From UBA3824 sp017541145 (GTDB lineage: Bacteria; Bacteroidota; Bacteroidia; Bacteroidales; UBA3824): DNA of 33,372 nucleotides. A model generated the notes under the pieces. The model ran no database searches and was not told where the DNA came from. It was given only the letters and a program-made list of their open reading frames with translations. The stretch lies in the NCBI GenBank assembly GCA_947168365.1, contig CAMVLO010000049.1:1-33372 (forward strand), given 5' to 3'. The position numbers were made by a program, and so were the translations under genes. This document shows, piece after piece, positions 1-9,182 of this stretch; within the stretch, counting starts at the first letter, position 1, and each line of letters starts with the position of its first letter.

Positions 1-51
1 TGTGTAGAGGGCTTGGGAGCGTATTGTCAAATTTTTCTCGGACACTAATAA
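1..51 (+). mobile_element. Right end of an insertion sequence, cut by the window edge
   Basis: Read outward on the minus strand, positions 51-38 give TTATTAGTGTCCGA followed by G and a run of A. The same 14 bases occur in the opposite orientation at the right end of the window, which is how the two terminal inverted repeats of one insertion sequence would look. On the plus strand a frame is open from base 1 to a TAA at 46-48 (15 codons, ending FLGH), which could be the last part of a transposase gene running into its terminal repeat. No transposase domain is visible, so the family is unknown. The hsdM stop codon lies directly beside this repeat. Confidence 0.45.
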
Positions 52-1608
52 TTATTTATCAATCAATTCTTTCAATTTGTCAAAACAAATCTGAAACTCT
101 TCTTCGGAAGATTGCAATCTCGAAAGTATCTGTGAAACAGGCTCATACTCTACTTTTACTCTATCCACTTCTTTGTATTTGTTGATTGAAAGATCGTAAT
201 CATTGTTACGAATATCTTCAACAGGTACAAGAAAAGACTGCTCCTTGCGAGTGCGAGATTTTTCTCCTTCTAAATTTTGAAACCTTGCAACTACATCAGG
301 GATGTCATTATCGCTAATGGGACTACGTTTGTCATCAAGTGAAAAACCGTCAGCTTTCATATCATAAAACCAAACATTGTCAGTACCACCACTATTGGTT
401 TTTGTAAAAATTAAAACAGCAGTACTAACACCTGCGTATGGTTTGAAAACTCCACTCGGCATCGATATTACAGCTATCAGATTTTGCTCATCAACAAGGT
501 GTTTACGAATATCTTTATGAGCTTTACTTGTTCCGAACAAAACGCCATCGGGTACAATACTTGCACACCGACCACCTACTTCCAATGAACGAATAAATTG
601 AGCCAAAAACAACAACTCGGTTTTACGTGTATTTGCAAACTTCAAAATTTCATCGTTGACATTCTCTTTGTCCAAACTACCTGCAAACGGCGGATTTGCC
701 ATAACAAGGGTATAAACACCTTTGTCAATATTTTCTTTTGAAAGCGAATCTCTATGATTAAGTTTTGGCCAATGGATATCATGCAACAAAAGGTTCATCG
801 CACCAATTCTAAGCATAGTTTGATCTGTATCAAAACCGCTAATTAAATCATTTTTTATATGCTCTTGTTTTGAATCGTTGTAAAATTTAATTTTCTCTGT
901 TTCTTTGATATACTTCACTGCTTCTACAAGGAAACCCGCACTGCCCATAGCAGGGTCACAAATAAAATCATCGGATGTTGGTTTCATCATTTCCACAATC
1001 ATTCTAATGATATGACGCGGCGTGCGGAATTGTCCATTGGTTCCCGACGCCGCCATCTTGCCGAGGATGTATTCGTAAACATCACCCATGGTATCACGAT
1101 CGTTCAAATTGAGGGAATTGATACCTTCCACAATTTTTAATAACGTACGGGCATTGGGAATCAAAAAAATGGCAGATTTCATATACTTGCTATACGCACT
1201 ATCCTCACCAGAACCAATATTTTTTACAAATTCAAAAACATTGTCTCGAACCATGCTAAACATTTCGTCTGCATCAGTATTTTTGAACACATGCCAACGC
1301 ATTTTTTCATATAAAATACCTTTTTCTTCTGTAAGTTGCTTAATTTTTAATTCTCTGTCTTTTTCATTATCGTTGACAGTATTATCTTTGGGATTGAGCC
1401 ACTTTTTACCATTAAGAAATATAGGATTCACAACTTCCGTATCCCACGCACTTGCATTTTCTTCATCTAATAATTGTTTGTCGTCCAACAGTTTCATAAA
1501 CAAAATATATGTCATCTGTTCAACTACAGTTATTGGATTTGTAATACCCGCTACAAAAAATACATCCCAAATCTGGTCAATTTTATTTTTAATTTCTCCG
1601 GTAATCAT
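52..1608 (-). CDS. hsdM: Type I restriction-modification system, DNA methylase subunit HsdM
   Basis: This N6-adenine DNA methyltransferase normally works with a specificity subunit (HsdS) and, for cleavage, HsdR. At 518 residues it has the usual HsdM length. The N-terminal helical HsdM domain covers about residues 5-150. The family block GQFRTPRHI is at 192-200, the S-adenosylmethionine motif DPAMGSAGF at 218-226, and the catalytic motif NPPF at 305-308. The methylase core therefore looks intact. In type I loci hsdS and hsdR usually follow in the same direction, but here the stop codon is directly followed by an apparent insertion-sequence end, so neither is visible. They may lie beyond the element, or be lost. 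Family assignment is very secure; whether the system is active cannot be judged from this window. Confidence 0.95.
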   Translation of the reverse strand: MITGEIKNKIDQIWDVFFVAGITNPITVVEQMTYILFMKLLDDKQLLDEENASAWDTEVVNPIFLNGKKWLNPKDNTVNDNEKDRELKIKQLTEEKGILYEKMRWHVFKNTDADEMFSMVRDNVFEFVKNIGSGEDSAYSKYMKSAIFLIPNARTLLKIVEGINSLNLNDRDTMGDVYEYILGKMAASGTNGQFRTPRHIIRMIVEMMKPTSDDFICDPAMGSAGFLVEAVKYIKETEKIKFYNDSKQEHIKNDLISGFDTDQTMLRIGAMNLLLHDIHWPKLNHRDSLSKENIDKGVYTLVMANPPFAGSLDKENVNDEILKFANTRKTELLFLAQFIRSLEVGGRCASIVPDGVLFGTSKAHKDIRKHLVDEQNLIAVISMPSGVFKPYAGVSTAVLIFTKTNSGGTDNVWFYDMKADGFSLDDKRSPISDNDIPDVVARFQNLEGEKSRTRKEQSFLVPVEDIRNNDYDLSINKYKEVDRVKVEYEPVSQILSRLQSSEEEFQICFDKLKELIDK

Positions 1609-1634
1609 ATTTATAAATTCATTGTAATTTAGTG

Positions 1635-1666
1635 CAAATATACATTTTTTTAATTAAAAAGTGAAA
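1635..1666 (-). promoter_or_regulatory. Probable hsdM promoter
   Basis: On the minus strand TATATTTG (1642-1635) matches the Bacteroidota -7 element TAnnTTTG. A weak -33 element, TTTC (1666-1663), lies 20 bases upstream; a better TTTG (1670-1667) is 24 bases away. The start codon is 26 bases downstream of the -7 element. Confidence 0.5.
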
Positions 1667-1709
1667 CAAAATCATAAAAACCAATCCCCCACCTCTCACA
1701 AAACAAAAA

Positions 1710-1744
1710 CCCCGAACTTTTTACAGTTGATAAAAAGTTCGGGG
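1710..1744 (-). terminator. Rho-independent terminator of the AspT/YidE-type transporter gene
   Basis: A perfect 13-bp stem (1710-1722 with 1732-1744) and a 9-base loop are followed on the minus strand by TTTTTGTTTT. It lies 30 bases after the transporter stop codon. Confidence 0.9.
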
Positions 1745-1773
1745 GGAATATTTTTAAAATTATTGTTTACTGA

Positions 1774-3447
1774 TTACGAGAATAAAAGCACCATAAGTTC
1801 TGCGATCAAAACGCGGAAAAACATCGTTAACGGATAAACTGTTGCATAACCTACAGCCGGTGCATCGTGCTTTGTAAGACCGTTTGCGTATGCCAATGCT
1901 GGCGGGTCTGTGTGGCTTCCGGCAATTACACCTGTTAATGTAAAGTAATTAACTTTGAATACCTTACGACCAACAATACCCATTATCATCAACGGAATAA
2001 ATGTTATAATAAAACCGTAACCAACCCAAGAAAGACCCTCGTTTCTGAGTGTATCAACAAAACCGTCGCCGGCACCGATACCTACGCAAGCAAGGAACAA
2101 GGAAATACCAATTTCACTCATCATAAGGTTTGCTGATTGGGTAGAATATGTTACCATTTTCCATTTTGCACCAAATCTTGAAATCAAGATTGCAACGATA
2201 AGCGGACCACCTGCCAAACCAAGTTTGAACGGTTGTGGAACTCCCGGAAGCATGATTGGAATACTACCAAGAATTACACCGATTGCAATACCGATAAACC
2301 ATGAAATCAAGTTAGGATGGTTAAGACGTTCCATTTGGTTACCGATTACTTTTTCAACACCGGCAATTGATGCTTCAGTACCTACAACTGACAATGTATC
2401 ACCAAGTTGAAGTACCAATTCTTTTGAAGCTACCAAATCAACACCCGAACGGTTAACACGTGTAATGTTGCAACCGTAAATCTTTCTCAAAGAAAGACTT
2501 CCGAGGCGTTTACCGTTGATTTCTGATTTTGTAACAAGAATTCTTCTGTTGATAAATTGACTGCTCTGACGAACCCATTGACGGCGTTCCATCGGAATTT
2601 CTTTACCAAAAATTGTCGCGATAATTTCAGTATCACCGCCTTGAAGAATTACAAATATTTTATCATCGTGATTAAGAACTGTATCAGGAGTAGCAAGGTT
2701 GATTTCGTTGGTTTCGTTGTTCCAATGTCTTGAAATCACAAAATCACGCTCAGGGAAAAGAGCCTTAACCTCGCGGATAGTTTTACCGCAGATAGCAGGA
2801 TTTTCTACCTGAATAGAAATTGCAGTTGCCGAATTGCTTTCGTCGTTTGCAATTGCATCAATATCATTGTTTTCCTTATTGAAATCAACTTTGAAAATTG
2901 TTCTTACAAGAATCATTGTAAGAATAATACCAACAACACCAAGCGGATAAGCTACAGCGTAACCCATACCCATTGTAGGATCTTCTGCGCCGGTCATATC
3001 AGCAAAAGCCTGACGAGCAGCACCAAGACCGGGAGTATTTGTAACAGCACCCGACATGATACCAACCATTGTGGTTGTTTTGATACCGGTAATTTGTCCG
3101 ATAATCAATGCTGTAGTTGCACCCAAAATTACAACACCAACAGCAAGAATATTCAACTTGATTCCTTCACCTTTCAATGATGCGAAGAAACCGGGACCGA
3201 CTCTCATACCGATTGCATAAACGAAGAGAATCAAGCCGAAATCTCTCAAAAAATGAAGGATGTTAGCATCCATTGTCATGTGGAAATGTCCCATGAGGAT
3301 TCCGACAAATAAAATAAAAGTAGAGCCTAAAGAAATGCCGGCAATTTTAATCTTGCCAAGAAGCAGACCAAATGTAATTATTATGCCTATCAAAAAGATA
3401 GAGTGTCCTATACTTTGGCCAAACAGTAGTTCTTGTATCCAATTCAT
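1774..3447 (-). CDS. AspT/YidE/YbjL-family membrane transporter with two TrkA-C domains
   Basis: This inner-membrane protein has the duplicated fold of the aspartate:alanine exchanger family. Residues 1-185 form the first hydrophobic half, ending in the conserved block around GAVTNTPGLGAARQA (133-147). Two cytoplasmic TrkA-C (RCK_C) domains follow at about 210-285 and 295-372. The second membrane half runs from about 380 to 557 and holds the matching block GSHTDPPALAYA at 510-521. The length of 557 residues is normal. Family members exchange small carboxylates or amino acids, but most Bacteroidota members have no known substrate and the sequence does not reveal one here. The TrkA-C domains suggest ligand-gated control. 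It is a single-gene unit with its own terminator. A possible start signal is AGGA five bases before the ATG. Confidence 0.88.
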   Translation of the reverse strand: MNWIQELLFGQSIGHSIFLIGIIITFGLLLGKIKIAGISLGSTFILFVGILMGHFHMTMDANILHFLRDFGLILFVYAIGMRVGPGFFASLKGEGIKLNILAVGVVILGATTALIIGQITGIKTTTMVGIMSGAVTNTPGLGAARQAFADMTGAEDPTMGMGYAVAYPLGVVGIILTMILVRTIFKVDFNKENNDIDAIANDESNSATAISIQVENPAICGKTIREVKALFPERDFVISRHWNNETNEINLATPDTVLNHDDKIFVILQGGDTEIIATIFGKEIPMERRQWVRQSSQFINRRILVTKSEINGKRLGSLSLRKIYGCNITRVNRSGVDLVASKELVLQLGDTLSVVGTEASIAGVEKVIGNQMERLNHPNLISWFIGIAIGVILGSIPIMLPGVPQPFKLGLAGGPLIVAILISRFGAKWKMVTYSTQSANLMMSEIGISLFLACVGIGAGDGFVDTLRNEGLSWVGYGFIITFIPLMIMGIVGRKVFKVNYFTLTGVIAGSHTDPPALAYANGLTKHDAPAVGYATVYPLTMFFRVLIAELMVLLFS

Positions 3448-3776
3448 ATCCTAAAAATTTTGCGCAAAATTATAAAATTATTTAATATTGTTTATCAATT
3501 CAGTGTTTATTTAATATAAACTAATTTTGTATCTTTGTTTAACTAAATTTAGTTGATTGATTTATTGTGTCTTGCAGAATATTTTTTGATGCAACTTTTT
3601 ACCTAATTACGGTTTTGCAAGAAAGTAATTCCAATTTAACATTTTTAAAATTATAATCATGCAACTTATTGTTATATAAAAAGTTACAACACGAAATAAT
3701 CAGTTATCTTTATTTACGATTTTTACAGTAAATAACATATTTGATGTAAAACATACTTAAACACAAACGTGCATTT
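3448..3776. other. 329-base AT-rich gap without a recognisable gene
   Basis: The gap lies between the stop of the acyltransferase gene and the start of the transporter gene. It holds no ORF of useful length and no clear terminator. It does contain a plus-strand promoter-like sequence (TTTA 3506-3509, N20, TATCTTTG 3530-3537) and an 8-bp AT-rich hairpin (3710-3717 with 3728-3735). Confidence 0.6.
3465..3472 (-). promoter_or_regulatory. Possible -7 element of the AspT/YidE-type transporter gene
   Basis: TAATTTTG on the minus strand fits TAnnTTTG and lies 17 bases before the ATG. No clean -33 TTTG is found at the right distance, so this is tentative. Confidence 0.35.
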
Positions 3777-5129
3777 CTACTTTTTGTTGAAATAAATTTT
3801 CTCAAATATGTTAACAATTTTTGTTCTTAGAATCCTCAATTTCAAGTACGAAATTTTTCTTTGATTGAAAAATAATTTCCAAAGAGCAATTATACGTTTT
3901 ACTACGGCGTAATATCTGTGCGAAAATATTCCGGTAATTGGTACAAGTATCATGTACAGAAAACTCAACCACCAAGGTTCGAGATATTTACAAAGCAAAA
4001 CAAATGTTACGGTATAAAAAATCGGAAACAAAAACAAGTACAATGCAAATCGCACCGAAGTATGAAAATTTTTGTCTTTGATTTTTCGTGTTAACAAATA
4101 CGGCGTATGATACGGTATAAAATTGTTCAAAAATCCGAAAATCGTAATCGGAAGTGCTGCCAACAATATAAATGTCCGCAAAAGTATACCCCAGATTTTG
4201 TATTTTTTACGTATAATCCAGTCCTGAAGATTGGATTTTGTAAGTATTTGGTTATACTGTGACAAGTAACTTATCAACTCGTCAAAAGTCTGAGAGTCAG
4301 ATTCTTTCAGGTCAGAAAGGAATGTTACAACTTCTTTTCCGGCTTCTATTTGATTTTTGAAATTGTTGATTAACTTATGATTTTTACGAATAATATACGG
4401 TGCGAAAATTGTACGCGCAATTTCAAAATTATCGTAATTTGCACTATCCTTTATGTCAATTATCAGCGTACTAAGATCTTTCGTAATGCGTCCCACAAGT
4501 TCGTGATTTGCCTTTTGCGGATTTTCTTTGTACAACGCATTGTAATCTTCCACATTAATCGGCTTACCGAAATTGATTAACGCATTGGTGCGAAAATCAA
4601 AATAATCCTGATAACTGATACCTACAGGAACAATTTTTACACCCAAAGTATAGTTAGAAGCCTCTTCCGCCATAAATGCGATTCTTGTGATTCCTTTCTT
4701 TAGCGGACGAAGTTTATGAATGCCTTTATGACTGGCTTCGGGATAAATTACAAGGTAACGTTTTTTTCGCAAAACTTCTACAGCCTTTTGAAATACTGCA
4801 TTATTTTCCTTGAGAGAATCTTTGCCGTCACGCATTCTGAAAATCGGTAATATCTTGCAGAAAAACAGAAATCTGCGAATAAACTGACCGGCAAAGATGT
4901 CAGCACGCGCCATAAAAACAGGTTGCCAATTTTTTACGCTTATCAAAATCAAAGCATCCATCAATGCGTTTTGATGATTCGGCGCAAAAATTACAGCACC
5001 CTCTTTCGGGATGTTTTCCAATCCCATGGTGTAAATTTTCTTATAAAAGATGTAGTTATGAACCACCGTTGGAAATACTCGCACCAATCCGTACAACCAA
5101 TTCGGGTCTTCAAGATTCGTAAACTTCAT
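3777..5129 (-). CDS. PlsC-type 1-acyl-sn-glycerol-3-phosphate acyltransferase, membrane-bound
   Basis: Members of this family transfer an acyl chain to lysophosphatidic acid or a related lipid at the inner membrane. The catalytic motif HQNALMD (H52 to D58, the HX4D box) and the PEASH block at 130-134 (equivalent of the EGTRS motif) are present. The acyltransferase domain spans about residues 30-225. The remaining half has hydrophobic segments at about 310-335 and 350-405 and a basic C-terminus. At 450 residues it is longer than classic PlsC (~250), as is common for this two-part Bacteroidota type. Only 18 bases separate it from the symporter gene upstream, so the two are probably cotranscribed. 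The acceptor lipid is unknown. Confidence 0.87.
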   Translation of the reverse strand: MKFTNLEDPNWLYGLVRVFPTVVHNYIFYKKIYTMGLENIPKEGAVIFAPNHQNALMDALILISVKNWQPVFMARADIFAGQFIRRFLFFCKILPIFRMRDGKDSLKENNAVFQKAVEVLRKKRYLVIYPEASHKGIHKLRPLKKGITRIAFMAEEASNYTLGVKIVPVGISYQDYFDFRTNALINFGKPINVEDYNALYKENPQKANHELVGRITKDLSTLIIDIKDSANYDNFEIARTIFAPYIIRKNHKLINNFKNQIEAGKEVVTFLSDLKESDSQTFDELISYLSQYNQILTKSNLQDWIIRKKYKIWGILLRTFILLAALPITIFGFLNNFIPYHTPYLLTRKIKDKNFHTSVRFALYLFLFPIFYTVTFVLLCKYLEPWWLSFLYMILVPITGIFSHRYYAVVKRIIALWKLFFNQRKISYLKLRILRTKIVNIFEKIYFNKK

Positions 5130-5147
5130 AAGTCAATATAATCTTTG

Positions 5148-6119
5148 TTAACTTCTAACCTTCTTATAATTAATGTATCTGTATTTTCTGACTAAGTTCC
5201 AATATGTACTGAGCGACAATCCGGAAATGATGTGCCAAACGCCCCACCAAGCCGCCATAAACGCCATTCCGCCGGTAAGAACTTCGGGCGGAAAAATTTC
5301 GGGATTGAAAATTAGCATCAATGCCAAGCCTGAATTTTGGATTCCGGTTTCGATTGTCAGCGTTTTTCTGTCACGATCGTTCAGACGCATTACCGTAGCC
5401 GCCATGTAACCGGATAGAAATGCTAAACCATTGTGTACCAAAACTATAATCAGAATGTATTTGATATATTGACAAAACAAATCAAAGTTGGCAGCAAATG
5501 CAATTATCACCATTCCCATAAAAATTATAACGGAAATTCTTTGAATAGGTTTTGCAATTTTCTTTGTAAAATCGGGAAATTTCGTTGAACAGAGAATACC
5601 CAAAATCAAAGGTATACCGATAATGAAAAACAATGTCTTAAATACCTGTGATATTGGCACATATATTTCCCGAACCAAGTCGGAAGATTCAATAAAAAGA
5701 TTGCCCCAAAATGTAAAATTCAGCGGCGTAATTACAACCGCCGAAATTGTAGAAATAGCGGTTAACGACACCGACAATTCAATATTTGCGCGGGAAATCG
5801 ATGAAATAAAATTACTGATATTTCCGCCGGGACACGATGCCACCAAAATTGCACCAAGTGCTACTGTTACAGTAAGATACGAGCGGAAAAAATAAACTGC
5901 AATAAATGTAACGGCAGGCAAAATCAACACCTGTGACACAAAACCTGTCAAAACAGATTTTGGATGTGTAAAAGCAGTTTTCAAATGCAACGGTTTGATT
6001 CCCAAAGCAACTCCAAACATAATAAAGGCTTGTACTATACTAAGCACCAAACCACCGTTGCCGCCAAAATTTAACCTCACAGTATCAAGCTGTTGCAACT
6101 GTAAAAAGATTTCATTCAT
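5148..6119 (-). CDS. Bile acid:sodium symporter (BASS/SBF) family protein
   Basis: This protein belongs to the sodium-coupled transporter family that includes ASBT. At 323 residues, with 9-10 hydrophobic segments, it matches the bacterial members. The two conserved family motifs are clear: CPGGNISN at 96-103 and ETGIQNSGLAL at 257-267, which lie at the crossed helices that form the sodium and substrate sites in known structures. Bacterial family members also carry keto acids and other organic anions, so bile acid should not be assumed as the substrate. It is the first gene of a two-gene unit with the PlsC-type acyltransferase. A good promoter precedes it. Confidence 0.9.
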   Translation of the reverse strand: MNEIFLQLQQLDTVRLNFGGNGGLVLSIVQAFIMFGVALGIKPLHLKTAFTHPKSVLTGFVSQVLILPAVTFIAVYFFRSYLTVTVALGAILVASCPGGNISNFISSISRANIELSVSLTAISTISAVVITPLNFTFWGNLFIESSDLVREIYVPISQVFKTLFFIIGIPLILGILCSTKFPDFTKKIAKPIQRISVIIFMGMVIIAFAANFDLFCQYIKYILIIVLVHNGLAFLSGYMAATVMRLNDRDRKTLTIETGIQNSGLALMLIFNPEIFPPEVLTGGMAFMAAWWGVWHIISGLSLSTYWNLVRKYRYINYKKVRS

Positions 6120-6136
6120 TCTCTCTTAATTTTTTG

Positions 6137-6169
6137 CAAAAATACGAAAAATAAGATGAAATCAACAAT
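6137..6169 (-). promoter_or_regulatory. Promoter of the symporter/acyltransferase unit
   Basis: Minus-strand ATTG (6169-6166), 21 bases, then TATTTTTG (6144-6137) fits the Bacteroidota -33/-7 pattern. The ATG is 17 bases downstream and is preceded by AGAGAG. Confidence 0.6.
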
Positions 6170-6180
6170 TATTTTTGTTT

Positions 6181-9156
6181 TTAACTATGTATAATTGCCT
6201 TATAAATCAATGTTTGAACTTTTTTACGAACTGCTAAAGCCTTGATTTTGTCGTTGTTGAGGCTCGGATAAATTCTGTTTGACAAAAAGATGAAAAGCAA
6301 ATTGTACTGAGGATCTGCCCAAACAAATGTGCCGGAAAATCCTGTGTGACCGTAACTTAAAGGTGAAACCAACGAACTGGCAGGTCCTTCCCCATTCGCT
6401 GAATTTTTGTCAAAACCAAATCCGCGACGATTGGATTCTCCTTTCTGTTTTTGTGTAAAGAGCTGAATTGTAGACGATTCCAAATATCTGTCACCGCCGT
6501 AAACTCCGCCGTTGAGATACATCTGAAGTATTTTTGCCAAATCGTTTGCATTGGAAAACAATCCGGCATGCCCCGAAACTCCGCCTTGCAATGCCGCTCC
6601 AAAATCCTGAACGTAACCTTGTATTTGATGCTTGCGAAACAAATCGTCGTAACATGTCGGTGCAATTTTTACTTTTGAAATTCCATGTTCCAACGGATTG
6701 TAACAAAGCGATTTAGCACCAAGAGGTTTGTAAATTGAATCCTCGACAAACCTGTCTAAACGCATTCCAAACTGATATTCGGCAAGCCATTGCATAAGAT
6801 AAAATCCAAGGTCGGAATACAAATATTTTTTGGTATTGTAAAGTTTGCTACGATAAACAATTTTTTGAACCGAATCTTTGTAATTTTTGGTTATAAAAAG
6901 ATTGTCATCAATCTGAACATCGTAATAATCAGAATGTTCGTTGGAAACTATATCGCTTTTGAAATTACCGTTTACCCAAGCCAATTTTGAAACCGCAACC
7001 CACGGCTGCAATTTGGCCTGATGCAAAAGGATGTCTTTTATCAAAATCGAATTTTTGTTGGTTGACTGCGCTGTCGGCAAATATGTACCAAATGTTTTGT
7101 AAGGAGAAAACTTTCCTTCGTCGTAAAGTCGCATCAAAGCCGGAGTAGTTGAGATTACTTTTGTAACCGAAGCAAGGTCATAAAGATCGTCAAAACTTAC
7201 AGGATGCGAGTCGTCGTAAGTGAAATTGCCGTATTCTTTACAAAAAAAAACCTTACCGTCTTTTGCAGCAAGCACTTGACAGCCGGGAAACGCATGTTTG
7301 GAAATACAGTCATTCAAAAAACTGTCAATCTGACAAAGATAATCGGTTTTTGCCTCCACATCACGCGGCTCTACATAGCCAAGACGAAAGGATTCGGTTT
7401 TATATTGCAATCCTTCTTTATAAGTTTCGTTGACATCTACCGGAAGTTTTCCAAGGAACGGAAGTCCGCCGAAAATCATTTGTGCCGAAATTTCACGAGC
7501 CAATTCTGAATCGTCGTAAGAAACAACAATCGATGAAATTTTTTTGTAATTTTTGAATCTGTTGATTCCTAACGGCGAATTAAACAAATCTACAATTACT
7601 TTTTTTGAATTGCAAAGTTTGTCAACAAAAGCCGTGGAAATAGCTGACATTCCGAAAGTTGACGGATACGAACCCGAATCATGAAAACCCACAATCACGA
7701 GATCATAATCTGACAAATTGTTGTAAAGTTGGTCGTAAGCAGGTTGTTCCGCAGTTTTTGAAATTGAGAAAACTTTTACGTCGGTATATTTCTGAAGTGT
7801 ACGTTCAAAATCGGTAACAGAACCGTCTTTTGAAATTGAAACGGCTGCAATTTTGCGTTCTGCAAGATTTCTCACCGGCAAAAGTTCTGATTTGTTTTGA
7901 ACCAATGTAATGGCATTTTCATAAATTTTACGCAACAATTTCTTTGCACCGTCGTTGTTAAGATCTTCGTACAAATTGTTAATGCTCACCGGTTTATACT
8001 TGTCTAAACCCATTTTTTTCTTAGCCAACAAAATCTTGCGGCAACGTCTGTCGATTTCCTCCTGAGTGATTCTGCCCGAATTTCTGGCTTCAATCATCGC
8101 ATCGTAAGCCTTTTTGCAATCGGTCGGCATCAGAAGAACGTCAACACCGGCTTCAAAAGCTTTGAGTTCCAATTCGCCGGAAGTATAATTGCTTGATACG
8201 CCTTTCATTTGAAGCGCATCTGTAAATACCAAACCATTGAAATTCAATTTGTTAATCAACAAATCATTGATAACATTTTTGGAAATACTCGATGGGGTTT
8301 TACTGTCTTTATCATCAAACGCCGGAATAAAAAGATGTCCGACCATAACGCCTTGAACTCCGTTGTGAATCAGATATTTAAACGGATAAAGTGCTAACGA
8401 ATCAATTTTTTCTTGAGAATCGTTTATCACAGGCAAAGCTTCATGCGAATCGGTAGCAGTATTGCCGTGTCCCGGAAAATGTTTTGCGGTGGTCAACACA
8501 TTAAAATCCTGAATTCCGGTCATAACAGCAGTACCTTTCAGCGAAACATTCATTTTGTTGGAACCGAATGAACGATTGGCAATTACAGTATTTGCTGGAT
8601 TGTCGTAAATATCAATACAAGGTGTAAAATCGATGTTAACACCAAGACGATTGCATTCACGACCTATTTCACGACCCATTTCGTAAATAATTTCATCGTT
8701 TTCAATAGCACCAAGACAAAGGTTTCGCGGAAACGAAATCGCAGAATCCAATCTCATACCCAAACCCCACTCCGCATCTTGAGCAACCATGAGCGGAATT
8801 TTTGCTTCGCTTTGCAACTTATTGATTAACAACGCTTCACGGCAAGGACCGCCGTAAAAGAAAATTACACCGCCAACATGCAAATCCCGCACGTAACTTT
8901 CTACATTTTGATACAATTTGTCACCGCCTGACCACTTGCTGGAAACTTCCACCATAAAAAGTTGCCCTACACGCTCGTCGGGAGTCATGGTCTTGAAAAC
9001 AGAATCCACCCATCTGTTATGCACAGCAGAATCACCATTAGGCGAGAATGTAAAATCCGACGCATAACTAAACGGGAATGTAAAAAGAATCAATCCGAGA
9101 AGTAATGGTATGAAAATAAATATCTTACCAATAAAAATAAAGGTTCGTTTAAGCAT
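6181..9156 (-). CDS. GH3 beta-N-acetylglucosaminidase fused to a beta-lactamase-like serine hydrolase
   Basis: Residue numbers are from the ATG at 9156 (991 residues). An uncleaved anchor or signal segment lies at about 4-32. The GH3 NagZ-like domain spans about 45-385, with KHFPGHGNTATDSH at 225-238 (catalytic His region) and the nucleophile Asp in TDALQMKGV (D313). A GH3 C-terminal domain follows at about 415-590. The last third is a class C beta-lactamase/penicillin-binding fold with SVTK at 663-666, YSD at 780-782 and HTG at 937-939, so all three active-site elements are present. GH3/serine-hydrolase fusions of this type are well known in Bacteroidota and probably act on peptidoglycan fragments in the periplasm. 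An in-frame ATG 48 bases upstream (9204) is rejected because it lies inside the ndk terminator and before the promoter -7 element. Confidence 0.92.
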   Translation of the reverse strand: MLKRTFIFIGKIFIFIPLLLGLILFTFPFSYASDFTFSPNGDSAVHNRWVDSVFKTMTPDERVGQLFMVEVSSKWSGGDKLYQNVESYVRDLHVGGVIFFYGGPCREALLINKLQSEAKIPLMVAQDAEWGLGMRLDSAISFPRNLCLGAIENDEIIYEMGREIGRECNRLGVNIDFTPCIDIYDNPANTVIANRSFGSNKMNVSLKGTAVMTGIQDFNVLTTAKHFPGHGNTATDSHEALPVINDSQEKIDSLALYPFKYLIHNGVQGVMVGHLFIPAFDDKDSKTPSSISKNVINDLLINKLNFNGLVFTDALQMKGVSSNYTSGELELKAFEAGVDVLLMPTDCKKAYDAMIEARNSGRITQEEIDRRCRKILLAKKKMGLDKYKPVSINNLYEDLNNDGAKKLLRKIYENAITLVQNKSELLPVRNLAERKIAAVSISKDGSVTDFERTLQKYTDVKVFSISKTAEQPAYDQLYNNLSDYDLVIVGFHDSGSYPSTFGMSAISTAFVDKLCNSKKVIVDLFNSPLGINRFKNYKKISSIVVSYDDSELAREISAQMIFGGLPFLGKLPVDVNETYKEGLQYKTESFRLGYVEPRDVEAKTDYLCQIDSFLNDCISKHAFPGCQVLAAKDGKVFFCKEYGNFTYDDSHPVSFDDLYDLASVTKVISTTPALMRLYDEGKFSPYKTFGTYLPTAQSTNKNSILIKDILLHQAKLQPWVAVSKLAWVNGNFKSDIVSNEHSDYYDVQIDDNLFITKNYKDSVQKIVYRSKLYNTKKYLYSDLGFYLMQWLAEYQFGMRLDRFVEDSIYKPLGAKSLCYNPLEHGISKVKIAPTCYDDLFRKHQIQGYVQDFGAALQGGVSGHAGLFSNANDLAKILQMYLNGGVYGGDRYLESSTIQLFTQKQKGESNRRGFGFDKNSANGEGPASSLVSPLSYGHTGFSGTFVWADPQYNLLFIFLSNRIYPSLNNDKIKALAVRKKVQTLIYKAIIHS

Positions 9157-9182
9157 TTTTCTGTAGGTAAAATTTTCGGTTG

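Noticed and set aside
5148..6119. Naming the BASS protein a bile-acid importer
   Set aside because: Bacterial family members carry several organic anions, and nothing in the sequence or neighbourhood fixes bile acid as the substrate.
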